From: Chlorokybus atmophyticus
Lineage: Eukaryota; Streptophyta; Chlorokybophyceae; Chlorokybales; Chlorokybaceae
Direction of reading: 5' to 3'
Length of the DNA stretch: 64,000 nucleotides
Assembly (NCBI GenBank): GCA_009103225.1
Contig: RHPI01003369.1
Coordinates: 379,500-443,499 of the forward strand
In this document: positions 11,907-23,072 of the stretch, in pieces
Layout of the letters: every line of letters starts with the position of its first letter
How positions within the stretch are numbered: position 1 is the stretch's first letter
Notes under the pieces: model-generated
The model's database searches: none
What the model was told of the DNA's origin: nothing
The model's input: only the letters and a program-made list of their open reading frames with translations
Made by a program: the position numbers and the translations under genes

Positions 11907-13394
11907 CACCTGGTGCTGGGTTTCCTGCAAGCCCCCTTTTCACACCACCTTCCCCGCACGCTCCACTGTTCATCCTCCTTTTGTACAGCTCGTGCAGCAA
12001 GCGCTTTTTTCTGTCGTGGTGCGGAGCCCAGGTTTTATGTTTCACGACCGTTGTCTTCCCAACTCTTTTTTGCTCTGTCTGCCAGTGCGCAACTGTAGCA
12101 TATTGCAAGATTCCCATAGGATTAAGTGTACAGTAGCACTTGCGCTACTTCTTGTGGCCCTTCCCGCAGCTCTGATGTTGTAAGTATCGCTCAATGCAAG
12201 CCGTTGGCCCCAAGTGTTTTATGTGAGTTCTTTGACCTTTGTGCATGTGACTGTGGCATACATGCTTCAAGTTCCTGCCACTCTACAACACCGGCGTGTG
12301 CATAAATGGCGGTGCGGCATTAGCATGGGCGACCGCACTAGCTCGCAGTTATCGCTGCTGCACACTGGATGTGAATGCTTGGTAATGCAGCATGCCTGCA
12401 TGGTGGTGTCATTGGTAGTAGTAGTCCAAGTAGAGGAGAGGAGCCTGGTGGTAAACATGATGATGTTCATGTTGGCCTATGTATGCTATGTACAAACAAT
12501 GCATAACGAATATGCACATGCATAGTGGCATACCATGTCAGCAGCATGCAGAGTGACATAACGCATACTAACAACACCATTGTAAGGTTGACCACCGGGT
12601 GTACAAAGTATGCAATGCAGAATTCACGCATGCAAGACACATGCAAGGAGGTAAGTGAGGTAAGTGGTTACGCATGTGTGGGGAGCAGAGTGTCTGCCCG
12701 CGCATGCATGCATTTGACGTCAGCTTGTGAGTGCTTGCAATTGTTGCCATTGACTACTTGCTAAGTGATTAACTGCCTGCTATGCTGACTGCTGTGCTAA
12801 TTGACTGACTGCTGAGCTGACAGTGCACTAACGTGATATCAAGTGTTGTCAAGTGCTGTCGCTCAGAATGCCTGTGTCTCATCTGACTCAGCAAAGTGTC
12901 CGTTGGGCCAGCCATTGTATCGCTACTGCTCCTGCTGGCGGCGGGTGTTACAACAAGCGGCTGTAAAGACCAGCACGCCATACCCTAGCCGCCCGGCCTG
13001 CTGCGCCCCTCACGCACAGCACAACACAGCATCCCGCTCACCCCCTCGCCTAACCTCCCTTGCCTGCTGCTGCTGCTGCTACCTGCTGGTCGCTTCTACA
13101 ACTACGCTGACACCAGCCCCGCTGTTGCTCAGGTCTGCCCTGCCTTGCCTTGCCTTACACCTGCTGTGCTGCTACTGCCCCGCCCCACCTCTCCGCCCAC
13201 CACCACCAGCATACGCACGTAGCTAGTGCACATAGCCTTGCCCTTGCCCTTGTATTCAGTCCTTGCTGGTGTGCCTGTTGGTGTGCTGGCTGGTGTGCTG
13301 GCTGGTGCCTTACATTGTGTTGCAATTGTTGGAAAGCCTATGCAACTACCATCGGCATATATCAATCCCACCACCAAACCCCACCGACCACCTG

Positions 13395-13706
13395 CCTAAC
13401 TGCCACGTAGAGGCCCTGCGCGGTGCAGTGCTGACGTTGGCACTGCGCTGCGAGGGTTAGGGTAACAAGAGACGACGCAGCAGCAGCTGCTGCGCAGAGC
13501 TGAGCTGGTGGCGGGAAGGAAGAGCAGGCGGGAGGGAGTCGTCATCCTTGCTGCTGCTGTGGCTGCCGTTGTCAACGCCAACGAACAGAGCCCGTGTGGG
13601 CAGGTAATGCAGTATCAAAAGGCATGTATGCATGTCTAAGGGGAGGTCTAGACTAGTGTAGTGAAGTGAGGTTGGAACAAACAGTGTGTAAAGCCCGGTG
13701 GTTGTG
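13395..13706 (+). repeat. Dispersed repeat family, partial copy
   Basis: Two blocks also found together at 32922-33260. First block: CCTAACTGCCA, CGGTGCAGTGCTGACGTTGG, GCGAGGGTTAGGGT, GGGAGGGAGTCGTC and CCCGTGTGGGCAGGTAAT in the same order. Second block (13622-13706): CATGTATGCATGTCTAAGGGG leading to AAGCCCGGTGGTTGT, the head and core of the family. Confidence 0.7.
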
Positions 13707-15478
13707 TTACAATGTGCTTGCATGCGGTTTGGCATGCTGTGAGTGATGTCACGCATGTCTACAACTACTGGCAGCATACCCTGTATACACAAAGTCATCA
13801 AGTACACCACCGGGCTATACACTCATTAGTATACTACTTACTTGTCTACCTTCACTACCGCCCATAACCCCGTCAGTCACACACGCACACATGTGTACCT
13901 GCCCACACGGGCTGTGCTGATCACGCTCCTTGCTTCAAAAATGCATGCGCCATCGCACGCCACATTGTGTAGGGTATAGGAAAACATCATGCAACACTGC
14001 ATGCCAAGCTCAAAACACAAGTACAACACCCAGAGCACAACACTTTGTGTATTGTGTAGGGTATAGAAAACAAAAGTACAACAGAGCACAAGTCCCAACC
14101 CACCTAACACATCAGTCACAGCAACTAGCTAATCGCTAGGCTACGGGCTGGGCTATGTGCCATGTGCTATGCAAAGTGGAGGGGGTTGAGGGAGGCTGAT
14201 GTTAGCTCCCAAGTATCCCTGGGGCAAGCAGGGCGTGCGCAAAGACGGAAGGGGAGAAGCACAGGAGGTGCTTAGAATTGGTAGCAGAGGGACTTGAGCA
14301 ATGGATAGTGCTCTACAGCCCCACCTCCACAGCCGCCGTATACAGAGCTAACGGGGCTTGGCCTGTAGCGAAGGTAGGGTTATCTGGTATGCAAGGCAAA
14401 GATTGTAGCAAGACTGTGCAAATGCATAGCCCGGTGGTTATCAAGACGTTGTTCTCTTGCATGTGTACTACTCTTCCCGACAATGTTGCATTAAACGCTC
14501 GCTCAGTTTACTCAGTATACTCATTCACTTTGCGCGCGGGACAAGGCATCTGCGAGGCTTAATCACAAAGTCGGTGGAGCTTTGAGCCCTCCCGTAATGA
14601 CCAGGCCTCATCATCTGATGCACACATTGCGGAGTTAGAGTGGCGCAAAGGTCTTTATGCCGGGACGGTTCCGACAGTGGCGTTGCCACATGACAACTTA
14701 TGATAATGACAAACAGCATCATAGCTGCAAGTTGCATGCAAGCACTATCACACCTGAGGCTGGGATCTGGCGGGTCTTCAAGGTAACCTTGTTGTTGACA
14801 ACAGCTTTATCATTGCTGGCGGACAGCACCGAGGCTCTCTGTTCACTGCTCCTCTTCTGTGTGCTACGCTGCGGTTACCATCGCACACGTGGGCGCGACG
14901 CATCATCAACTGGCTTGCCAGCCCTGCTGCAGGCTCCTTGGCTTCTGCCCTCATTCGCTTCAAACTTCTGCACATCGTGTCGTGGTCATTGCTGTCATCA
15001 TCATGACAACGTCGGGCTTGGACCTGCGGCTTTGTCAGGCAAGTCTTGGCACTTGCGTCCTTGGTTGGGATGAAAGAGAGTGGAGAGTGTTGTACGTGAC
15101 ACTGACGGCGACATCAAGGGGCTGCTGGGACCAGCGCACGCTGGGTGACACGGTGAGGAGAAGCGCGGTACTGTATGTACAATGCAGAGACAGTTTGCAG
15201 GTGGTGCACAGTAACGACTAGTCATTGCGAGTAGTACTTGCAGAGTGTTCTTCCCTTTGCTCACTTGCATGCAAGCCGACGGGTGGCAAGCGCGTCTCAA
15301 AGGTGAAGTCGTCTATCTGTGGTAAAGCAATCTTGGCTTGCATCATGAGTCTGCGTCCGCAACGCAGACCTTGGTAACCCATCAGATCAGGTCACGAACA
15401 ACTCAACAGCACCTCAACGCATGCATGTGTGAATATACACAGGCAAGCACACTCTCAAGCACCTGCGCATGTGTGCAC

Positions 15479-16030
15479 ATCCTCACACACAAACACAAAT
15501 GCACGCACAACATGCGCACACACACGGAGAAACACTCGCCCCCACACAGAAACACGCACACAACGTCCATCCCCACGCGCACATGTACCTTCAGGTGAAG
15601 CTGCTCGTAACATAGTGGAGTGCATGGCTGTTCTGCAATCCTCCTCCTCGGCCTCTTCTACTTGTTGTACAACCATCAGGCCAGTCCTCCATCCCCGCTT
15701 TAACGGAGGACGAGGCCACAGCGGTGCTGGTGGGACGGCTTCTTGAGCTCAGGGTGGTAGTCACGAGTGTTTGGCGCTTGCGGGGCACCGCCACCCACCG
15801 TGGCAGTCATCTCTGGCTATGACGGGGAGAAGATCGCACATGCGCGCTTGCGTGTGGGATGGCGTGTGTACGTGCAGGTGCGCGTGCGTGCAGACATGCG
15901 CGTGTGTGTGTGCGTCTGCTTGGGTGTGTGCGCAAGCTCAAGCGGATTTGTGTGCGCGTGGGTATGGTTAAGGTTGCGTGTGCGCGAGGGCACACATGCT
16001 GGCGCGCACAGATGTGTGGGTACACACGTG
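15479..16030. repeat. CA tract followed by TG/CG tract
   Basis: Two purine-pyrimidine alternating low-complexity tracts, CA-rich at about 15479-15585 and TG/CG-rich at about 15835-16030, lie just downstream of the 3' end of the ten-exon gene. ORFs here (Cys/Val- or His/Thr-rich) are artefacts. Confidence 0.6.
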
Positions 16031-16133
16031 CATAGTTGTTCAGCCAGCATGCGTTCACCAGTCAATGTGTGCAAGCAACGAGGCCAATGTGACAGCAACA
16101 TGTAAGGTTGGCTTGATTCCGTTTGCAAGGCAA

Positions 16134-19100
16134 TCAAGGCGCTTGCACTTCTTCGGCCTCTGAGGTGCGAATGTTCAGAGCATCAACCCGCTGGCTAAGA
16201 CAATCGTCAACATTGAGCTCTCCGTCCGCGTGGGTCACCTCATGACCAGCAGAGCCACGGTCTAAATCCTCATCTTCGTGCAATTTGTGCAATTCGACGG
16301 GTGTATAGTGTGTCACTTGTGTCTCCGGGATTTGCTCGTCGAAAGAGTGTTGGCTGTTGCGTGGAGAGTGATGACTCTGCTCCTGCGGCTTGTTGGTCTC
16401 ACATTCAGTGCTGCACGAGCGCTGTGGGGCCGCCTCAGGAACAACAGTGGCTTTTGGCGGGGCGGACGCCTTTACGAGCAAATCCTCCATTTGCGCATGC
16501 AGCTGGTGTATGTGCTTTGCTGTCAAGGTCAACATGCATATAGACCACCATGTCTGCGTGGCATGCAAAGTGGCATCAAGTTGTCGTGGTGAAGGATATC
16601 CTGGCCTTCTCACCAGCCCTGTTCAACAGCGCCAGCTGGTTGTTCAGGACGGATGCACGCATGCACGCATGCATGGCCTTTTGCTGCGTCTGAGTTGCAA
16701 GCTTGTGCATCTGCGTTATTCACGGTCTAGTTAGCTTTCCATCACAAACGGTGCACAGTGTGCACACCCAAAATCCTTAGTCCTACATCTGCATCATCAT
16801 CGCAAGTGCTGCAGCGTACCTGCTGTAGCCTCTGCTCAAACTCTCGGAATCGTCGGCTATTTGTGTCATCATCATCCCATATGGGCTCAGACTCTGGTAT
16901 GTGCGGACGTGTCGCTGCGCGATCAGGTGCTGATGCGCGGTGATGGTGGCCACTTTGAGCGCCGGCGTGCCCGCTGGCTGCAGCATTGCTTGCTCCTGAC
17001 TGTTTCTCAGAGAGTTGGTGACCAAGATGTGCGTCGCGAACAACAATCAGCATCAATGCTTGCGTAGTTACTTGGTTGACGCAAAAGCCATGCTTGAACA
17101 GATGTGCGTCCCGAGGCATTGACAATTTGCTAAAACATTCTGCATTGGCACACCTGTTCGGGCCGCTGCTCGAACGCAGGCTGCTGATGCCTTCCGTTAC
17201 CGGAATTGCCATCATGCCACTCTGGATTGGGTTGAGGTCCGGGTTGACGCTGTTCACCCGTGCGTGTTAGTGCGGTTTGAGCGGGTGGGTGTGCATGGCC
17301 ATTCGCAGTGCCGGATACAGCATGCCCGCCAGGCGCTTGATTTCTTGCTGCGGACCGTTGCAATGGTGTCAACTTTACACGCTTTGCGTCTGCATGGTCC
17401 AAACCAGATCCAAGTGCAAACTTCCGAATGAATGTGGGCCGCTCCTGCTGGGCAGCCTTGCTTGCAAAAACGGGGGCAGGGGAAGCATCTAACGGCGACG
17501 CGAACTTCATCCTCCTGGCATGTGTCAACCTCAGTCACACAGTACTAGTATAACGTCAACAATGCTTGCGGCAGCAGGTATGAACAAGGTCTCTTATGTT
17601 ACACTTGTGGCGGTATCGTCACCTGGAGCTGGCGTTGTCGTGTGCATGGCTGTTGTCTCTTAACTTGGTCTGCAGTCCTGTGGTACAGGCTGCAAGTTTG
17701 AAGGCAGGAAGAAGCTGTCGCCTTGTGCGAAGGTCAGAAGTCTTGTTGACTGCTTCACCGGTGTCTTTGACTGCTTCCGCCTGCCGCTGCAGTCCCATAT
17801 CCTGGCATGGGTTCGCCGTGTGCATGGGTGGCTCAGCCGCAGGTGGCAGAGGCTTTGGGTTTGGACGTTGTGGCGACATGGAGCCTGGACAAGGAAGCAA
17901 AGGCAACTCTGGAGGTGCTTCAAGCCTGCAGACAATGGTTGAGCTAGTTGTATGCATCAGAAGCAGATACAGTGTCAACGTCTGATGGAGCGGAGGGTGC
18001 TGGCAAGGAACCACCTGCCAGCTGCCCCTTTGCTCAAGTCCTCGGAGTCTTCACTCCATGCAAGCTCCTTCCGATCCGCCTCATGAGGGCTGCTTGGCAC
18101 AGTAGCATTATTATTTGTTGAGGTGACTTGTTGCACAGATACTGACCAGCATTGACTGAGACGACGTCATTGCACAGCAAGAAGCACACCTCAACCTGTG
18201 CGGGGAGGGCAAAGCCAACGGTTTCATGTTGTCCGCGTTCATGTCCTGGGAGCCCTCTTCAGGTATAGGAGTAAGTAGCTTTTGGTCTCCCTTATGACTG
18301 GCACTGCAGCAGGTACCTCGGTAAGAACCTCAAATACTTGTACGGCATCATTGTGCACGTCACACATTAATGTGAGGCAAACAGTAGCAGCCCTTGTCGA
18401 GACCATCGTGCAGTCACGACTACATCATCACAGCATTCTACTCAGTACCTGGGTTGCCATTGCGCGTCAGCGCCTACGTTGTGCAGGACAATAGCAGAGC
18501 TTTGGCATTCCTTTGCCCTTGGGCTTGGGTCGGCGTTTGCAACATCCGTCGCATCTGCAGCCGTTGCGAGTGGGAGCGTGGCAGCCTTGGATTCAGTCAA
18601 CGCGCATTGCATGTTCAGCTCCATTGCTTGCCGATCATGAGCCTTCAGAACCTCACGCACGCTGTCATCAATGCGGACACGCGGAGGTGATGCTCTGGGC
18701 TCAGCAACAACCCTGCAGGAGGTGACCACTCTAAGTGGACACCAAGACAGAAGTCACGACTAACAACAGTCGTGCACTGGGCAGTGGCACCACTGTCTGT
18801 ATGCACAGGCATGACAGCGAGGTTGTGGCCTCCACTGACGAATAGCTTATGAGAGCGCTGGCTTACAGTTCAAGAGATGGAGCGACTGCCAGTTCCGGCC
18901 CTTGTTGTTGCGGCTCAAGCTTCTTCTTCTCTTTGTCTTTCGGCAGGTCAATGTCAAGGTCAATGTCCAGGTCTGTTGCGAACTTGCCGAAGTCAAGCTC
19001 CAATGCAGGCTCCAGTGACGGTACATTGTAGGCAGAGTGCCTGCACACCACATATGATTGTTGTTACTGTTGATCTCACATGAAGCTCCAGAAACAACAG

Positions 19101-19611
19101 ACTGATTGCATGACAATTCCACTGGCATGCAACGTGGGTGAGCCTCCTTCACAAGCGTTTCGCCTGAAGCTGAGCTGCATAGCACTACTGGTTGCATGTG
19201 CTAACAGACTGAACCGCAATTCTCAAAGTGGTTATGAGCATGGCTGCACGTACTTGTGCTTGTTGACGTTCGGCTTTGCTCTGCTGCCTCCGGAGCCAAA
19301 GTCAAGAGAGTCGTCGGCCAAAGGCTCCACCCGGAAATCTTTCAAGAAGTCGTCACCAAGGTCTGCAGCAGACAGCGTTGCTGAACGTTCAAGCTACAGC
19401 TAGTAGACAATGCAGCACCAACTGGAACCGGTTTGCTTTCAAGCTGCATGTGCCGCAAAGCTTGGTCTTTACTTGCAAATAGTGAGTCCAGCCTTAACTA
19501 CCAGGCAGCAGGCTCACCATCCTTGCCAGGCGGTTGCAGCTTGAACTTGGCCGCGCCCTTGGGAGCATCCGCCACCTTCCAGTCAAAGTCCAAGTCGCTG
19601 ACGCTTGGCAT
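16134..19611 (-). CDS. Unrecognised ten-exon gene: acidic N-terminus and C-terminal coiled coil
   Basis: Exons in coding order: 19611-19518, 19380-19254, 19040-18867, 18712-18478, 18254-18196, 17925-17623, 17514-17154, 16999-16820, 16710-16614 and 16519-16134 (TGA). All are GT-AG and all phases fit, giving 671 residues. An equally consistent variant extends exon 4 to 18449 and skips the tentative 59-base fifth exon (661 residues). The N-terminus (MPSVSDLDFDWKVADAPKG) is followed by acidic motifs: DLGDDFLKDFRVEPL, DDSLDFGSGG and a DLDIDLDIDL repeat before KDKEKKK. The middle has PRVRIDDSVREVLKAHDRQ and then Pro/Gln/Ser-rich disordered sequence. Near residues 480-570 are WDDDDTNSRRFREFEQRLQQ and a predicted helix rich in Gln/Ala/Leu with KHIHQLHAQMEDLL, likely a coiled coil. 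No signal peptide or membrane helix. I do not recognise the family; a nuclear or cytoskeletal adaptor would fit the composition, but that is a guess. Not similar to its neighbours. Confidence 0.75.
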
Positions 19612-22600
19612 GGCTGCCTCCTGAGACTTAACCTTGGAGCTTCAAGCTTGTAAGGTCACGCTGCTTGAGTATCCAAGTTCAAGCCACAGGCAGTCCCTAG
19701 AAAGTTGCATGCAGCTCGCATATGCTGCAACAAGTTGCAGCCAAGCGGCATTTGCCAGCAACACGCAAAGCAGCTTTGGAGAGAGGCATGCAAGCAAGCA
19801 CACAGCTTGTCGAAAGTATACTTGTCACACCGCAGTGGCTATCGCAAGCATCTACTTCTCCCGGCACTACAGCCTGGGCGGACGCCCCTGCGCTTAGCTG
19901 AACAGTAAGTTACTGGTAGTACCGCAGGGCTAACTCATTGTCAATAAAGACAGGCTTGAAGTAGGTAGTTGTGAATAAAGTGTATTACATGGAAACGCAG
20001 GTTCGTGGGCTAAAGAACATACAATGTAATGTACGTACATTGTGCTTCTTTAGGCGCCAATAACATGTGCTGCTTAAGAGGCTCTCAACTTGAGAAGATC
20101 TCAATGAGAGCCCGCCAGTTGATGAAGGTATGACATGATCAATAACACATAGGTCGACCTTGTGTCAGATCAATTGCTGGAAGCAATAATGAGACTTTTA
20201 TTCCTATACGAACGGTTTGAGTTACGAGTTACAAAGACTTTGTGTCCGCAATAGCTTGTAGAAGAGCTTGTACAATTGTACAAGTTGTTTGAAAAACTCA
20301 TTTACGTGTTGTGAGATGGGTGCAATTTATGGCATAATAAGATTCTCCAAAATGCTGATGGCCTACAATACTGTTGTAGTTGTGGGATACACCACAAATC
20401 GTCACTTGCATGCATTTATACACTTTGCAATAACGCCTTCCGTTAATGGCTGTCACGCATAAACCATAGACCTAGAGTAATTGTACTATATATCGTATGC
20501 AATCACGTATGCAAAGATTACACGTGCAACCTTCATATATACATATACTTTCATTATATCTTTGTGTTTAGAGCCAAGCTTAAAATTGACAGCTTTTCAT
20601 TGTAAAAGTACAATGCTTGTAAAAAATGCAGGTTATGTTTATAATAATTAGCAAGGTCGAACATTAGATAATTGTAAATATACACAAAGTTACTATTCTT
20701 GTGATCATCAAGTATCCGTCCTTATGCGTGGCTACAATAATGTAGGAATCTCCTTGTAACTTATGACGCATCAATTGCAATGCGATATTGTGTGTTGCCA
20801 GTGGCAGTATCATACAGTATACAAGGATTTAGATGTAAGTGAAAAGTGTCAGTTGATTTTCTGTCGCATGTTTTGTATTATTGATGTGTCATGACATTCA
20901 CACATTATCGCTGCGTGTTGACAAGCGGCCTTGCACTAGGGACCTTTCGGACCATGAACAACTTGGCGGCTATAGCGGCGCAGATGCTATATGCACCGCA
21001 CAGCATCCCCTCAACGCCATGGTCTCCCCTCCCCTCTCGTGCTCTACTGCCCTCCTTGCTGCTAACATAGTGGAGAATTGTGACGCCGGCCCAAGCTAGC
21101 CTGAGCTATCAATATGCGTATGCCACACTCAAGCGACGACAATTATTGAATGTACTTGCAATGCACTTGTGTGTAGCACTCTAGTTATATCATAACTATT
21201 ACACACACTAGCTCACAACGGTCGGCAATGAGTCAGCAATTAGTTCACCAATTAGTAACTACATGGTATCTATTAAGGGCCAAAGCAGCCGCAAACCAAC
21301 TTGCATGCATGACCAACGGGGTTGGGCAGTAGATCCAGAGTCAGTGCTACGGTCAGGAGGTTACCCTCATCATGGTGATCTAGAGGTAGTGTTGGGGTCA
21401 GTAGTTTCAGAGGGTGAGCCCGGTAGCCATAATTGAGTTAAGAGTCATTGCATGCTTACTTAAGATGCATTCACAACTCACAGTGTGTCTTGTAAATGCA
21501 CGATGCATGGTTGTTTGCATATTGTTATCACATTGCACTCTTTGTACCCACCCACCCACTCCCACACACAACGAAACTTGCTGCATGCCACGCATAGCAA
21601 AGGCCACTCCATTTAACTATTGCTAGCAAAGCTGCGACAACAAATGCTGAAGCATGATAAGTACGTGCACACCACCTATGCTGCTCTGCTGTCAGTGATG
21701 TTAGTGATGATGATGAATGACGTCCGGCTACAGAGATAAGAGCACACAGAGACTGAGACCAGGGTGTGAAGCATGCGCAGGCTTGGCAAACAAGCTTGCG
21801 CAAGCGATAGAAACCAATGCACATTGGCAGCTAGGTAACGGCATGACACGAACCGCCAATGAACTTTAAACACGATAACATGACAGCGTTATAATCGCAA
21901 GCACTGTCAAAAGCAGGGACTCCATACCAGCCAAAGTTTGAGTCTTGAGAGAATAACACTGCAGATAAACAAGAGAAGAGAGAGGGCCAGGAGCAGAGCA
22001 GGGTCTCCCTTTCGGAAAGGGACAGAGATGATGTGGTGCCTTGTTCGTTAACAATGATAATTAACATCTGCACATTTCTTACAAGTCTTTGACTAATATC
22101 TATACAATGCAATCAGAATAACGTTTGAAAACTAAGATTAAATTCCCTTAAAAACCCCTTACAACACCGGCTTGTTTGTTTTAAGTATAACTTTATCAAT
22201 GCACGAGAGTCCCCATCATTCATACACACCTTTACTCCTAACCATTATAAATCGTTGTATTCTTATGAGCGTACAATGACAAAAACAATAACGTCGCTTG
22301 ATGAAAACTATATTAGCGCGAGGTGGGGGTGGCCTTTATGGGGTGGTAACGAGAAGTATCAACACAACATGTGTTAATGGCATGTCGTTGATGCCGCAAT
22401 AGCGACATGCCTTTTATGTTAAAGCTATTATGAACTTTGTGCAGAAGCTCATGTCCGTTTAAACAATCAATATGTGAATGTTATCCACATATCATATTCG
22501 CTATATGTGGCATGACCCAACAACGCACGATGTTGTTGTAAGTTCCAAGATTAATGTTGATTACTATGCATGCATGGCCACTTGAATTAAATTGTATATT

Positions 22601-23072
22601 ACAATTTACAATGAACTACATGACAACTTGTCAACTATCAGTTACCTTATTGTGGGTACTCTTAGAAAGAGATACGAAGTGATGAGAAAGGTGTCCCTTC
22701 ACTATTGCCATTCAGATGGTATGCTACCGGTATATTTGAGAGGTCTCTTATAGAGAGGCGTCCTTTCTGTAAGTGACATTGTAGCAAGTCGTCACTGTTG
22801 TGGCAAATTGCTCGTCCTCAGTCGTTGCGTCACGAATTGTAACTGCAACGACGCGACATCATTCCGCGCGGCGGCGGTTGGCATTCTAGAACGCTGTCAT
22901 TTGCAGGCGGGAACGGCGGCGGCCGCGGTGGTGGTGGTGGCGGCGGCGGCGGCGGCGGCGTCCTGCGGGCTGTCACCTGCATATTCTTTGTGGACAATTT
23001 ACTCACCTCGGTTTAGGTTGGAGTTGCTGTTGTTGGGGACGGGCGAGCATGCCCTAAGCGTCGCTTTGCGCA
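19612..23072. other. AT-richer intergenic region
   Basis: About 3.5 kb with only short frames. About 20000-22800 is clearly more A/T-rich than the coding parts. A weak copy of the dispersed repeat core lies at about 21303-21430 (CATGCATGACCAACGGGG ... GAGCCCGGTAG). The right end is the probable promoter and 5' leader of the CLU-like gene. Confidence 0.5.
22913..22960. repeat. GGC/GGT trinucleotide tract upstream of the CLU-like gene
   Basis: GGC and GGT runs about 110-160 bases 5' of the ATG at 23073, probably in the 5' untranslated region or core promoter. Confidence 0.7.

Larger units (their letters stand above)
11907..16133. other. Repeat-rich intergenic region, no gene supported
   Basis: About 4.2 kb without a gene model I can defend. 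It includes a C-rich stretch with CTG runs (about 12950-13260), a dispersed-repeat copy (13395-13706), more copies of its core (around 13796-13835 and 14345-14440), and CA/TG tracts. A segment at about 14812-15000 reads as roughly 60 codons of plausible protein on the + strand (contains RRIINWLASP and LIRFKLLHIV), but no exon structure could be built around it. Confidence 0.5.
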
